Source of the DNA: Planomonospora parontospora
GTDB taxonomy: Bacteria > Actinomycetota > Actinomycetes > Streptosporangiales > Streptosporangiaceae
Direction of reading: 5' to 3'
Assembly (NCBI GenBank): GCA_014647935.1
Contig: BMQD01000016.1
Span: 1 to 64,000 of the forward strand
DNA: 64,000 bases
The number at the start of each line of letters is the position of its first letter. Within the stretch, counting starts at the first letter, position 1. The position numbers were made by a program, and so were the translations under genes. The notes under the pieces were generated by a model, which saw only the letters and a program-made list of their open reading frames with translations, made no database searches and was not told the DNA's origin. Shown here one piece after another: positions 17,135 to 25,028 of the stretch.

Positions 17135-17443
17135 ATGCGAGCTACTTTCATCTACGGTGCCGGTGACGTGCGCGTGGAAGACGCTCCCGACCCGGTGCTG
17201 CAGGCGCCCACCGACGCCCTGGTGCGGGTGGTGCGCGCCTGCGTCTGCGGCAGCGACCTGCATCCGTACCACGACCTGCCCGCCTCGGAGCAGGGCCGCC
17301 CGATCGGGCACGAGTTCGTCAGCGTCGTCGAGGAGACCGGCCCGGAGGTGTCCACGCTCCGGCGCGGCGACTTCGTCATCGCGCCGTTCGCCTACTCCGA
17401 CAACACGTGCGAGTTCTGCCGCGAAGGCTTGCACACCTCGGAG
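17135..17443 (+). pseudogene. Truncated zinc-dependent alcohol dehydrogenase (5' end only)
   Basis: About 100 codons of a medium-chain zinc dehydrogenase: MRATFIYGAGDVRVEDAPDP, CGSDLHPYHDLP, GHEFVSVVEETG and CEFCREGLHTS. The next expected residue is another zinc-site Cys, but the reading frame passes at about 17440 into sequence that codes for a peroxidase on the other strand. The NAD-binding half is absent. The start, at ATG 17135, follows AAAAGGAAGACAG. It differs clearly from the intact dehydrogenase at 13860, so it is a separate lost gene rather than a fresh copy. Confidence 0.85.
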
Positions 17444-17771
17444 CGGGCGTCCTTGACCGTCATGCGCAGCGCGTGGGTCACGGTGAGGGCGTCGTCGGCG
17501 CAGATCTGCAGCAGCAGGTCACCGCGGTTCCATCGCCGCTCCAGCTTGTCGATCGGGAAGGCGGGCAGGGGAGCGACCGCCTCGGGCCGCAGGTGGCCGG
17601 CCCCGGCCGCGGTGAATAGCCCCGGACCGAACCCGAAGGTGACGGTCAGCCGGGCGGGGGACGCGGCAAGTTCCGGCTCGGTGCCGGCGAGCGCGCCGCC
17701 AGGGCGCCCGCCGCCGCCGCGGCGCCGCCTGCGAGCAGTCCCCGCCGGGTGAGACGGGGGCCGGTGGTCAC
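17441..17771 (-). pseudogene. Truncated, frameshifted DyP-type heme peroxidase (5' end only)
   Basis: From GTG 17771 the sequence encodes a twin-arginine signal (TRRGLLAGGAAAAAG), then slips one base. In the next frame it continues GALAGTEPELAASPARLTVTFGFGPGLF, LPAFPIDKLERRWNRGDLLLQICADDALTVTHALRM, which is the N-terminal region of EfeB/DtpA-like DyP peroxidases. It stops after TVKDARS at the junction with the dehydrogenase fragment. The distal heme-binding half is gone. The GTG overlaps the TGA of the copper-chaperone fragment (GTGA), so the two once formed an operon. Confidence 0.82.
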
Positions 17772-18178
17772 TGGTCGTCCTCGCCGGTGTGCGCGTCCTT
17801 ACCGTGATCCTCGCCGTCATCCTTGCCGGGCTCTTCGCCGTGGCCCGTGCCGCCGCCGGTGTGCGTGCCTGGCTGGTAGTCCTCCTCGCCGCCGGCGAAG
17901 TCCTTGCCGACGGCGGTGAACTCCAGGGCCGAGCCGTCGGAGAGGGCGAGGGTGAAGGCGATCTGCGCGCCGGGCTCCACCTTCTCGGTGACGCCCATCA
18001 GCATGATGCGGTCACCGCCGGGCTGCAGGCGGTGCGTGCCGTGGGCGGGGACGGTGAAGCCGCCCTCCTTGGGACGCATGACCATCTTGCCGCCCGGCTC
18101 GACGACCTCGTGCAGCTCGATCTCGGGGGAGAGCGGGGAGGCTGGGGACGGTGTGAGGAGACCGCGAGGACGCCTCAT
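17768..18178 (-). pseudogene. N-terminally truncated PCuAC-type copper chaperone
   Basis: The frame keeps the second half of a PCuAC domain (IELHEVV, GGKMVMRPKEGGFTVPAHG, LQPGGDRIMLMG) and a His/Asp-rich tail. The signal peptide and first beta-strands are missing; instead a short unrelated lead of about 20 residues precedes IELHE. In the copper site the expected His before the MLMG methionine appears to be Arg (DRIM). In streptomycetes PCuAC/Sco chaperones are encoded with the DyP peroxidase DtpA, and the same pairing is visible here, but both genes are damaged. It might still be expressed as a short cytoplasmic protein; I think it is a relic. Confidence 0.65.
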
Positions 18179-18275
18179 GCGTTCGGACCGGCGCCGCCCC
18201 ACGGGTCACGGCGAGTCTGCGCGCCCCGGCCATCGGCCGGAGCTCGTTTCGATCATCCCCGGAGGCCTGGGCACC

Positions 18276-19451
18276 TCAGCTCCGGGACGCGGGCAGCTCC
18301 GGGCGTTCATCGGTCCAGCCGATCGCCTGGAACGAGGTGGAGTGGCCGATCTCCATCCGCCGCCCGTTCGCGAGCTCGATCGTGTTCGTCCACGTCCACA
18401 CCTCAGCGAGGGGTAGGCCGGTGCCGGGATCGACCACGAAACGGATCTCGGTGAACAGACCCGGCTCCGCTTCTATCCGATAGCTGAGTGCCTGCCCGCG
18501 CCGGCCCAGCGGGTCCGTCATCTCTCCCTCGGCCCGTATGCCGGGCAGCGACGCCAGGATCCGGTAGGCGGACGCCCGCGCCTCGGGCGAGGCGGGCAGG
18601 CGGCTGATGATGTCCACGCAGTCTTGCCGGAGGATCTGTGCCCTGAGCTGCTCCACGTCCGTCCCGGGGCCGAGGTCCGCCGTCAGCAGGTGCCGGGTGA
18701 TGCGCTCTTCCAGGTAGCTGCGGAGCTTGTCGGGTTCGCCCGGGATCGCGCGTACCTCCTTCCAGGTGATCAGTTCCCCCGTCAGGTCACCGGCCTTGCC
18801 TTCCCACTTGCCGTGAAGCCGTTCGACGACTCGCTCGCCTGCCGCCGCCTCCAGCGGCCCGAAGGGGATGGAGAACATTCCCTTCGTCTCCATGTCCTTG
18901 GGGTATCGCCAGCGGGTGGGGGCGCCCGCGGCCCGCCAGGCCGCCTCGTCCTGCGGGGTCGCGGGCTTGACGCCGAGATCCTGGCGGATGCGCCAGCTTT
19001 CCAGATCCGGTCGTTGCGTCATCCACATCTCGAAGGACCCGCTGGTCTCGAGCACATAGCTGCGGGTGGGGTCGATCTTCGTCGACCGGCTGACGGTGAC
19101 GGTACGCCAGTAGTCGCCGTCCGCACGGGCCTTCTCCACGGAGACGGCGGCGGCGAGCAGGATCTGCCGTGCCGTTGGCCGGGCTGCCGCGGACACCGAC
19201 GTGGTGGGCTGAGGCACACCGGAGGTCGTGTCGCCCGGCAGCATCGCGGGGGTGATGACCGCTACCGCAGCGGTGGCCGCGGCCAGGCCGAGCAGAGCGC
19301 GGCCCGCAGAGGGCAGGGGCCGCCGCGCCGGAACGCGCTCCAGCCGGACGATCTCCGCCAGCAGCGCGTCCGCCCCCGCGGTGGACGCCCGGCCGGCCAG
19401 GTCCTCATCCAGCACCCGCGCCCGGTCCTTGAAGATCTGGTCGTGGTTCAC
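18276..19451 (-). CDS. CU044_5270-type membrane protein, partner of the ECF sigma factor
   Basis: 391 residues. There is a cytoplasmic N-terminal segment of about 65 residues, a single membrane helix (ALLGLAAATAAVAVITPAML), then a large extracytoplasmic domain with YVLETSGSFEMWMTQRP, SYLEERITRHLL and a C-terminal YRIEAEPGLFTEIRFVVDPGTGLPLAEVW strand pair. This matches the CU044_5270 family, regularly encoded just after actinobacterial ECF-type sigma factors and thought to act as anti-sigma-like or signal-receiving protein. GTG 19451 overlaps the sigma stop (GTGA), so the pair is translationally coupled. Confidence 0.8.
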   Translation of the reverse strand: MNHDQIFKDRARVLDEDLAGRASTAGADALLAEIVRLERVPARRPLPSAGRALLGLAAATAAVAVITPAMLPGDTTSGVPQPTTSVSAAARPTARQILLAAAVSVEKARADGDYWRTVTVSRSTKIDPTRSYVLETSGSFEMWMTQRPDLESWRIRQDLGVKPATPQDEAAWRAAGAPTRWRYPKDMETKGMFSIPFGPLEAAAGERVVERLHGKWEGKAGDLTGELITWKEVRAIPGEPDKLRSYLEERITRHLLTADLGPGTDVEQLRAQILRQDCVDIISRLPASPEARASAYRILASLPGIRAEGEMTDPLGRRGQALSYRIEAEPGLFTEIRFVVDPGTGLPLAEVWTWTNTIELANGRRMEIGHSTSFQAIGWTDERPELPASRS

Positions 19452-19999
19452 CCTGACTCCTTCTCGATGAGCGGCCGCGATGCGAAACCGGCGGCCGATG
19501 GGCGGGTCTTGTCCAGGGCCTTGGCGAAGCGCTTGCGGGCCCGGTGCAGGCGGATGCGGGCGGCGTTGCGGGAGCAGTCCAGCACTGTGGCGATCTCGCC
19601 GGGGTCCAGCCCCTCCCACAGGGCCAGGGCCAGCAGTTCACGATCGCCGTCGGCGAGCATGCCCATGGCCTCGTTCACACCGTGTGGTTCGCTGTGGCGG
19701 GAGGGGGCGGCGTAAAAGTGTTCGATCTCGTCGGTGAGTTCGGTGTGCCGGGTGAGCCTGCGCCGTTCGCTGCGGCGGTGGTTGGCCAGGACCCGGCGGG
19801 CCACGCCGTACAGCCACAACTTGCCGGCCTCACCGTCGGGGAGCTCGGTTATCCGCCGCCAGGCGATCACGTAGGTCTCGGCCACGACGTCGGCGGCGTC
19901 CTCGGGAGAGGAGCACCGCCGCACGGCGTACCCGAGGATCTGCTCGTAGGTTCGCCGGTACACCGCCTCGAACCGGGACCGGTCGTCTTGTTCACTCAC
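19448..19999 (-). CDS. ECF-type RNA polymerase sigma factor
   Basis: 183 residues. Region 2 is visible as YEQILGYAVRRCSSPEDAADVVAETYVIAWRR, with the core-binding and minus-10 helices, and region 4 as LALALWEGLDPGEIATVLDCSRNAARIRLHRARKRF, the minus-35 helix-turn-helix. It belongs with the ECF sigma factors that are co-encoded with a CU044_5270 protein. It is the first gene of a two-gene unit; the cognate promoter cannot be recognised. Confidence 0.92.
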   Translation of the reverse strand: MSEQDDRSRFEAVYRRTYEQILGYAVRRCSSPEDAADVVAETYVIAWRRITELPDGEAGKLWLYGVARRVLANHRRSERRRLTRHTELTDEIEHFYAAPSRHSEPHGVNEAMGMLADGDRELLALALWEGLDPGEIATVLDCSRNAARIRLHRARKRFAKALDKTRPSAAGFASRPLIEKESG

Positions 20000-20112
20000 G
20001 TGTCATCCTCGTCAGACCTTCTGAACGCTGCGGGCTTCCAATCCCTACGTGTCCGCGGGCGACGGCAGAATTTCAGGTGGCGTGAACGACTGGGGCGATC
20101 GGTCCGTCCCCG

Positions 20113-20150
20113 ATCCGGTGCGGCTTCTCCCGTGGAGAGCCGCACCGGAT
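20113..20150. terminator. Strong hairpin in the gap between sigma factor and PH-domain genes
   Basis: A perfect 13-base-pair stem (20113-20125 with 20138-20150) continues, after one bulged T, with CTCC/GGAG and a 3-base loop. It lies upstream of the sigma gene and downstream of the PH-domain gene, both on the minus strand, so it can terminate the PH-domain transcript. The rest of 20000-20267 holds no gene I can recognise. Confidence 0.7.
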
Positions 20151-20267
20151 GCCGCGCCGCTGGAGGACTCACATGACCGTCTCCGGCGGCGTGGCTCCTG
20201 CCGGTCGGACGGTCGCGTTCAGTGGCCCGGGGGCCGCACCGAAGCCGTCTGCGACGACGCGCGCACC

Positions 20268-20642
20268 CTAGAGCACGTAACCGGCGATCATGTGGCTGAG
20301 GCGGATGATGTCGGAGTTGCCCTTGAACTCGAAACGGACCTTGCCCAGGCCGCTGAACCAGAGTTCCAGTTCGGCGTCGAGGTCGAAGGTTCCGGCGGTC
20401 TCGACCGACCATGCCTGGATCTTGCCGTAGGGCAGGGAGGAGAAGTCGCGCTTCTTACCGGTGATCCCCTGGACGTTGACCGCGATGACGCGCTTGTCGG
20501 TGAAGACGATGAAGTCCCGGACGGTTCTGTAGGAGGCGATGATCTGCTCGCCGTGGAGCATGAGGGGGGCCACGGTCGGACCGACCTCTTCCGGGTGGCA
20601 CTGGTTCAGCTTGAAGAGAGAGCCGCTCTTGAAGTCAATCAT
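20268..20642 (-). CDS. Bacterial PH-domain protein
   Basis: 124 residues covering one bacterial Pleckstrin-homology domain: MIDFKSGSLFKLNQ, LLxGEQI-like LMLHGEQIIASYRTVRD, VFTDKRVIAVNVQGITGKKRDFSSLPY, ELELWFSGLGKVRFEFKG. The family is widespread, cytoplasmic and of unknown function. ATG 20642 begins the conserved MIDFK start; a GTG six codons earlier lacks support. Monocistronic. Confidence 0.88.
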   Translation of the reverse strand: MIDFKSGSLFKLNQCHPEEVGPTVAPLMLHGEQIIASYRTVRDFIVFTDKRVIAVNVQGITGKKRDFSSLPYGKIQAWSVETAGTFDLDAELELWFSGLGKVRFEFKGNSDIIRLSHMIAGYVL

Positions 20643-20862
20643 TCCTGGGAGGCTACCCACGGGAATGGGTCGGCCTGCGGCACTTCTCGCAGGTCGCGCG
20701 GGCGCATCCCTTCACCCGGCGAGCTTCGGGCCTCTCCGGCGCCCCGGGTCCGCTGAGCGTGTCAGACGGCCCGGCCGCGGGGGCCGGTCCGCGTCGCGCG
20801 GCGCGGATCGGCCCTCCGCCGCTGCTCCGGCGGAGGAGGCCGGCCGTACGGGCGCCGGGGGA

Positions 20863-21591
20863 TCAGCGGTGGCAGAGCAGGCAGTGCAGGGCGCGCTCCA
20901 GCGCGGCGGTGTCGCCGGCGGGGGCGGGCCAGGGCAGCCGGATGAGGGTGGGATCCTCGATGCCGGAGCGGACGGTGGCGCCGAACCTGTCCAGCTCCCA
21001 GAGCCACACGTCGCCGGCGGGCTCGGAGAGCAGGGCGCCGAGCGCGGCCGAGAGCCGGTCCCGGTGGGCGTCGTTGACGTGGCGGACCATGCGCTCGGCC
21101 TCGGCCGTCAGCGGGTCGGGGGCGGCGTCGAGATACTCCTCCGCGTCCAGGACGCCCGACTCCGGCCCGGTCAGGTAGATCACCTGACCGACGTCCACCC
21201 GGAGCAGGCGCGGGCCGTCCCGGCGCTCCAGCACCTCGAACAGGGCCTCGTCGGGGCAGCGGTCGGCGATCGCGATCGCGGTCTCGCGCAACTCCCGCTC
21301 CGGTACGGCCTGCGCCCAGCCCTGCACCTTCAGCAGGCCCCGCGAGAGCTCCACCCCGCCGAGCGAGCGGCTCGCGGTCAGGTCCACGGTCACCACCGGT
21401 TCGTCCCGCATCCCGTGGAGCGGGTCGCCCGGCAGGACGAGCAGCACCGGCCGTCCGGCCCGGTCCACCCCGCCCCGGGCGGACCACGCGGGCTCGGCCG
21501 TCCCCGCGAGGGACACATGGGTGGGGACGGCGGCCGCGGCGAGGGTGCGGACCCGCTCGGGAACGGGCGGCGCGGTGACGGGCTGCTGCAT
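20863..21591 (-). CDS. DUF2470 / HugZ-like heme-utilisation protein
   Basis: 242 residues. The N-terminal split-barrel-like half (THVSLAGTAEPAW, LLVLPGDPLHGM, VTVDLTASRSLGG) is joined to a C-terminal DUF2470 domain (AERMVRHVNDAHRDRL, FGATVRSG, IRLPWPAP), the layout of HugZ-type heme-degrading or iron-utilisation proteins. Cys residues occur only near the end (CLLCHR). ATG 21591 follows AAGGAGAG. It is divergent from a ribosomal protein S4 gene; both starts flank an IdeR/DtxR-type iron box, so it is probably induced by iron starvation. Confidence 0.8.
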   Translation of the reverse strand: MQQPVTAPPVPERVRTLAAAAVPTHVSLAGTAEPAWSARGGVDRAGRPVLLVLPGDPLHGMRDEPVVTVDLTASRSLGGVELSRGLLKVQGWAQAVPERELRETAIAIADRCPDEALFEVLERRDGPRLLRVDVGQVIYLTGPESGVLDAEEYLDAAPDPLTAEAERMVRHVNDAHRDRLSAALGALLSEPAGDVWLWELDRFGATVRSGIEDPTLIRLPWPAPAGDTAALERALHCLLCHR

Positions 21592-21628
21592 GGACCGGCT
21601 CTCCTTGAGATCTTGCGATCGTTTCGTC

Positions 21629-21662
21629 TAAGGTAAGGCTAACCTCAGTAAGGCATACCTAA
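21629..21662. promoter_or_regulatory. IdeR/DmdR (DtxR-family) iron box shared by the HugZ-like and S4 genes
   Basis: TAAGGTAAGGCTAACCTCA (21629-21647) matches 16 of 19 positions of the DtxR/IdeR consensus TTAGGTTAGGCTAACCTAA. A weaker overlapping copy (21644-21662, 13 of 19, ending GGCATACCTAA) would place a second dimer on the other face. It lies in the 87 bases between two divergent starts, so iron-loaded repressor could block both. Confidence 0.8.
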
Positions 21663-21678
21663 GCACAATGGAGTGACT

Positions 21679-22293
21679 GTGCGCTACACCGGACCCAAGG
21701 TGCGACTCTCGAGGCGCGCCGGCGTCCCTCTCACCCGCAAGGCCGTTCGCTACTTCGAGGAGCGCCCCTACCCGCCGGGTGAGCACGGCCGCAAGACCAA
21801 CCGCCGGCAGACCGGCGACTACGGCCTGCGGCTGATGGAGAAGCAGAAGCTGCGCTGGTACTACGACGTCTCCGAGCGGCAGATGCGCCGCTACTGGGAC
21901 ATGGCGCTGCGCAGCCCCGGCCGCTCCGGCGCCGAGCTGGTGGTGCTGCTGGAGAGTCGCCTGGCCTCCCTGGTCCTGCGCGCGGGCCTCGCCCCGTCCA
22001 TCTACGCCGCCCGGCAGTACGTCACGCACGGTCACATCACCGTGGACGGCCGCAAGGTGGACATCCCCAGCTACCTGGTCAAGCCGGGGCAGGTCATCGC
22101 GGTGCGGGAGCGCTCCCGGGCCATGCAGCCGTTCGTCGCCGCGGCCGAGGGCGTCTACGCCGACGAGCGGACCGCGCCCTATCTGGCGGTCGACCACGCC
22201 GACCTGCGCTTCACCGTGGTCTCCCGGCCGGTGCGCGAGCAGATCGCCGTGCCGGTGGACGAGCAGATGGTCGTGGAGTTCTACTCCCGCTGA
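21679..22293 (+). CDS. rpsD: Ribosomal protein S4 paralogue without zinc cysteines
   Basis: 204 residues. The S4 N-terminal domain (RYTGPKVRLSRRAG...RPYPPGEHGRK) and the S4 RNA-binding domain (LESRLASLVLRAG, YVTHGHITVDGRKVDIPSY) are complete, so it is a full-length small-subunit protein. The N-terminal region has no cysteine where zinc-binding S4 proteins carry a Cys4 site, so this is a C-minus form. GTG 21679 is chosen because GGAG lies 5 bases upstream and the product starts RYTGP like known S4; GTG 21673 is the alternative. It stands alone, away from the rpsM-rpsK-rpoA operon, behind an iron box. Whether a second, zinc-type S4 exists in this genome cannot be seen here. Confidence 0.92.
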   Translation: MRYTGPKVRLSRRAGVPLTRKAVRYFEERPYPPGEHGRKTNRRQTGDYGLRLMEKQKLRWYYDVSERQMRRYWDMALRSPGRSGAELVVLLESRLASLVLRAGLAPSIYAARQYVTHGHITVDGRKVDIPSYLVKPGQVIAVRERSRAMQPFVAAAEGVYADERTAPYLAVDHADLRFTVVSRPVREQIAVPVDEQMVVEFYSR

Positions 22294-22354
22294 GGCGGGA
22301 CGAGATCTTCCCCTCCGCCCCCGGTGGCCGGCGGCGTCCCCGTCCCGGGCCCGG

Positions 22355-23305
22355 TCACCGGCGGGGGGGCCGCCTGCGGGAGGCCCGCCTCCCGGCGGCC
22401 GGGGCGGCCGGCCTGCCGGAACCGGCCGGAGCCGCCGGATCAGCGGGGCCGGCCGGAGCCGCCGGACCGGCGGGGCCGGCCGGAGCCGCGGCGCCGTCGG
22501 GGAGGCGCACGGCGGCCGGAGCGGGCGGGACGCGGTCGCGCAGCTCCCGCACCTCGGCCCGGAGCGCGGCCAGCTCCGCCATCACCGCGGCGCCCAGTTC
22601 CGCGGTCGCCTGCGCCGACTCCTCCGCGTGCTCCTCCTCCATCGCGCTGACCACCACCGCGATGAACAGATTGAGCACCACGAAGGTGCACACCAGCATG
22701 AACAGCACGAAGAACACCCACGCCCCCGGGTACTCGGCCATCACCTCGCGGGTGATGTCCGACCACGCGTCCCCGGTCATCATCTGGAACAGCGTGAACA
22801 GCGAGGTGGGCAGGTCGCCGAAGTACTCCGGCGCGGTGGCGCCGTACAGCTTCGTGCCCATCACGGCCGCGACGTAGAGCACCAGGCCGAGCAGGAGCAC
22901 GATCGAGGTCATCCCGGGCACGGCGGTGAGCAGGGCGGTGACCACCCGGCGCAGGCTGGGCACCACCGAGATGAGCCGGAGCGCGCGCAGGATCCGCAGT
23001 GCCCGCAGCACCGAGAGCCCGCCCGCGGTGGGCAGCAGCGAGACGGTCACGATCGAGGCGTCGAACAGGTTCCACGGGTCGCGGAAGAAGCGCGGGCCGT
23101 ACGCGTAGATCTTCGCGGCCAGCTCCGCGGTGAAGAAGTAGAGCGCGAGGTGGTCGACGACCGACAGCGCCGTGCCGTACCGCCCGACGACCGCGGCCGA
23201 GGTCTCCAGGCCCAGGGTCGCCGCGTTGACCACGATGACCGCGATGACGGCCTGCTGGAAGCGCGAGGTCTCCAGGGCGGCGCGAACGCGCTCGCGCACG
23301 GGCAC
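22355..23305 (-). CDS. Voltage-gated-type cation channel (ion transporter family)
   Basis: 316 residues with six membrane helices in one channel repeat, so it should assemble as a tetramer. The S4 helix has arginines every third residue (LRALRILRALRLISVVPSLRR). The pore loop reads MMTGDAWSD (TGDAW at 177-181) in place of the TLESW filter of NaChBac. The S6 helix is VFFVLFMLVCTFVVLNLFIAVVVSAM, followed by an acidic, coiled-coil-prone EEEHAEESAQATAELGAAVM segment and an Ala/Pro-rich tail encoded by 27-base repeats. The start is GTG 23305. Ion selectivity is not determinable by eye. Confidence 0.85.
   Translation of the reverse strand: MPVRERVRAALETSRFQQAVIAVIVVNAATLGLETSAAVVGRYGTALSVVDHLALYFFTAELAAKIYAYGPRFFRDPWNLFDASIVTVSLLPTAGGLSVLRALRILRALRLISVVPSLRRVVTALLTAVPGMTSIVLLLGLVLYVAAVMGTKLYGATAPEYFGDLPTSLFTLFQMMTGDAWSDITREVMAEYPGAWVFFVLFMLVCTFVVLNLFIAVVVSAMEEEHAEESAQATAELGAAVMAELAALRAEVRELRDRVPPAPAAVRLPDGAAAPAGPAGPAAPAGPADPAAPAGSGRPAAPAAGRRASRRRPPRR
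22422..22495. repeat. 27-base repeats in the channel's C-terminal tail
   Basis: About 2.7 copies of a CCGGCCGGAGCCGCCGGA-led unit (22422, 22449, 22476) encode the Gly/Pro/Ala-rich end of the channel. Being in frame, copy changes would lengthen or shorten the tail without frameshift. Confidence 0.75.
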
Positions 23306-23444
23306 GAGGGCTCCCGGGGTCGGAGGTCGGAGGACAGCCCAAGATCATAACGGATGCCCGGGACCCGGCTCCGGCCCGTTCCCGCACCCGGGCTGGCACC
23401 GGAGCCCGAGGGGGCCGGCGCCGGCACCGCGGCTCAGGAGGGGG

Positions 23445-24098
23445 TCACGGGCGGGACCGGTCCGCCGGCCGGGTGCAGTAGCCGCCGATCCCCGACTCCA
23501 GCAGGCCGAAGGCCCGCTCGGCCCGCTCGCGCAGTCCCGGGGCGATGGATCCGACGTCCTCCCCGGCGAGCATGCGCCGTACGCCGTAGCCGACCACGGT
23601 GCGCAGCGCGGCGCCGATCTGCGCGGCCACGACGGCGGGAGCGAGGTCGTCGGGGCCGGAGCCGAGCTCCTCGGCGATCGCCTCGGCCATCCTCCGCTCC
23701 CGGGCCTCGTCCATCTCCCGGACGCGGGCGGCGAGCGACGGGGTGGCCTCGATCATCCGGACGAAGCCGTCGCCCGCCTCGTGGAAGCCGTAGCGGTAGT
23801 GGCCGGTCTCCAGGGCGTTCAGGAAGTCACGACGCACCGCCGCCAGCACGCTCTCTCCGGGTCTCCGTTCCCGGACGATCCGGGCGAGCAGGTCCTCCAC
23901 CTCCGGGGCCCGGTCCAGGAGCAGGTCCTCCTTGGTCGCGAAGTAGTTGAAGACCGTGTTGACCGAGACGTCGGCGGCCCTGGCGACCTCGGCCACCGTC
24001 ACGTCGTCGAATCCCCGGGCGAGGAACAGTCCCGTGGCGATGTCGGAGATGCGCTCCCGGGTCTCCCTCTTCTTGCGCTCACGCAGGCCCTCGCTCAT
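23445..24098 (-). CDS. TetR-family regulator of an ABC exporter
   Basis: 217 residues. A TetR helix-turn-helix is seen at VTVAEVARAADVSVNTVFNYFATKEDLL (about residues 33-60); the variable C-terminal domain has several Arg/Glu helices. It is divergent from an ABC exporter whose promoter region contains a large inverted repeat, so autoregulation plus repression of the exporter is likely. ATG 24098 is chosen; the in-frame ATG at 24122 lies within the operator. Confidence 0.88.
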   Translation of the reverse strand: MSEGLRERKKRETRERISDIATGLFLARGFDDVTVAEVARAADVSVNTVFNYFATKEDLLLDRAPEVEDLLARIVRERRPGESVLAAVRRDFLNALETGHYRYGFHEAGDGFVRMIEATPSLAARVREMDEARERRMAEAIAEELGSGPDDLAPAVVAAQIGAALRTVVGYGVRRMLAGEDVGSIAPGLRERAERAFGLLESGIGGYCTRPADRSRP

Positions 24099-24123
24099 GA
24101 CGGCCATTCTAGTGCGGGACAAA

Positions 24124-24159
24124 TTTTGCAGTCACATAAAAATTGGTGTTACTGTAAAA
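24124..24159. promoter_or_regulatory. Inverted-repeat operator for the TetR/ABC exporter pair
   Basis: Left arm TTTTGCAGTCAC (24124-24135) and right arm GTTACTGTAAAA (24148-24159) match at 10 of 12 paired positions across a 12-base AT-rich centre. The region is the most AT-rich local stretch here and lies directly before the exporter's Shine-Dalgarno. Confidence 0.75.
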
Positions 24160-24173
24160 ATGGAGGCGATGAA

Positions 24174-25028
24174 ATGATCATGACATCCGGTCTGGGCAAG
24201 ACCTTCCCGAACGGCGCCGAAGCCGTCCGGGGCGTGGACCTCGCCGTGGAGGCGGGCGAGATCGTGGCCCTCCTCGGGCCCAACGGTGCCGGCAAGACGA
24301 CCACCATGCGCATGCTGACCACCCTGCTCCGCCCCACCGTGGGCACCGCCACGGTCGCCGGGCACGACCTGCTCGCCGACCCCCGCGGCGTGCGCCGGCG
24401 GATCGGCTACGTGTCCCAGGGCGGCGGGATCGGCCCTGCCGACCTGGTGGGGGAGGAGCTCGAACTGCACGCCCTGCTGTACGGCATGCGCCCCGCCGAG
24501 GCGCGCGAGCGGGTCGCGGAGACATTGGAGCGGTTCGGCCTCGCGCACCTGGCGGGCCTGCCGGGCGGCGCGCTCTCCGGCGGCCAGCGCCGCCGGTTCG
24601 ACCTGGCGTTCGGCCTGGTCCACGGGCCGTCACTGCTCTTCCTCGACGAGCCCACCACCGGCCTGGACCCGCAGAGCCGGGCCGATCTCTGGAACCACCT
24701 GCGACGCCTGCGCCAGGAGCGGGGGCTCACGGTCCTGCTGACCACCCACTATCTCGACGAGGCCGACGCGCTGGCCGACCGGCTGGTCGTCATCGATCAC
24801 GGCGCGGTCATCGCGGAGGGCACCCCGGCCGAGGTCAAGGGCGGCGCGGCCACCCTCGACGAGGCCTTCCTGGCCCTCACCGGCCGCTCCCTGCGGGACG
24901 GCGGGGGCGATGGAGAGGACGGGGAGGACGGAGGAGGAGCCGACCGCGGTGGAGGCGGCGGCGGGGCGGACGACACGGGCGCGTCAGGGGCCGCCCGCGA
25001 GACTGCGGGAAGGCGGGGAGCGGAATGA
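24174..25028 (+). CDS. ABC exporter ATP-binding protein (DrrA-like)
   Basis: 284 residues. Walker A GPNGAGKT, Q-loop region YVSQGGGIG, signature LSGGQRRRF, Walker B LLFLDEPTTGLDP and H-loop TTHYLDEADALADR are all intact. The C-terminal part follows the DrrA pattern (PAEVKGGAATLDEAFLALTG) and ends in a long Gly/Asp-rich linker. It powers export with the adjacent permease, probably of a drug or lipid-like compound. GGAGG lies 7 bases before ATG 24174. The stop overlaps the permease start (ATGA). Confidence 0.92.
   Translation: MIMTSGLGKTFPNGAEAVRGVDLAVEAGEIVALLGPNGAGKTTTMRMLTTLLRPTVGTATVAGHDLLADPRGVRRRIGYVSQGGGIGPADLVGEELELHALLYGMRPAEARERVAETLERFGLAHLAGLPGGALSGGQRRRFDLAFGLVHGPSLLFLDEPTTGLDPQSRADLWNHLRRLRQERGLTVLLTTHYLDEADALADRLVVIDHGAVIAEGTPAEVKGGAATLDEAFLALTGRSLRDGGGDGEDGEDGGGADRGGGGGGADDTGASGAARETAGRRGAE

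Noticed and set aside
21629-21662. Zur box in front of the S4 paralogue
   Set aside because: The site follows the DtxR/IdeR consensus with TAAGGxxAGGCTAACCT symmetry and lacks the TGaaAAT...ATTTTCA core expected of actinobacterial Zur sites. Zinc control is not excluded by experiment.
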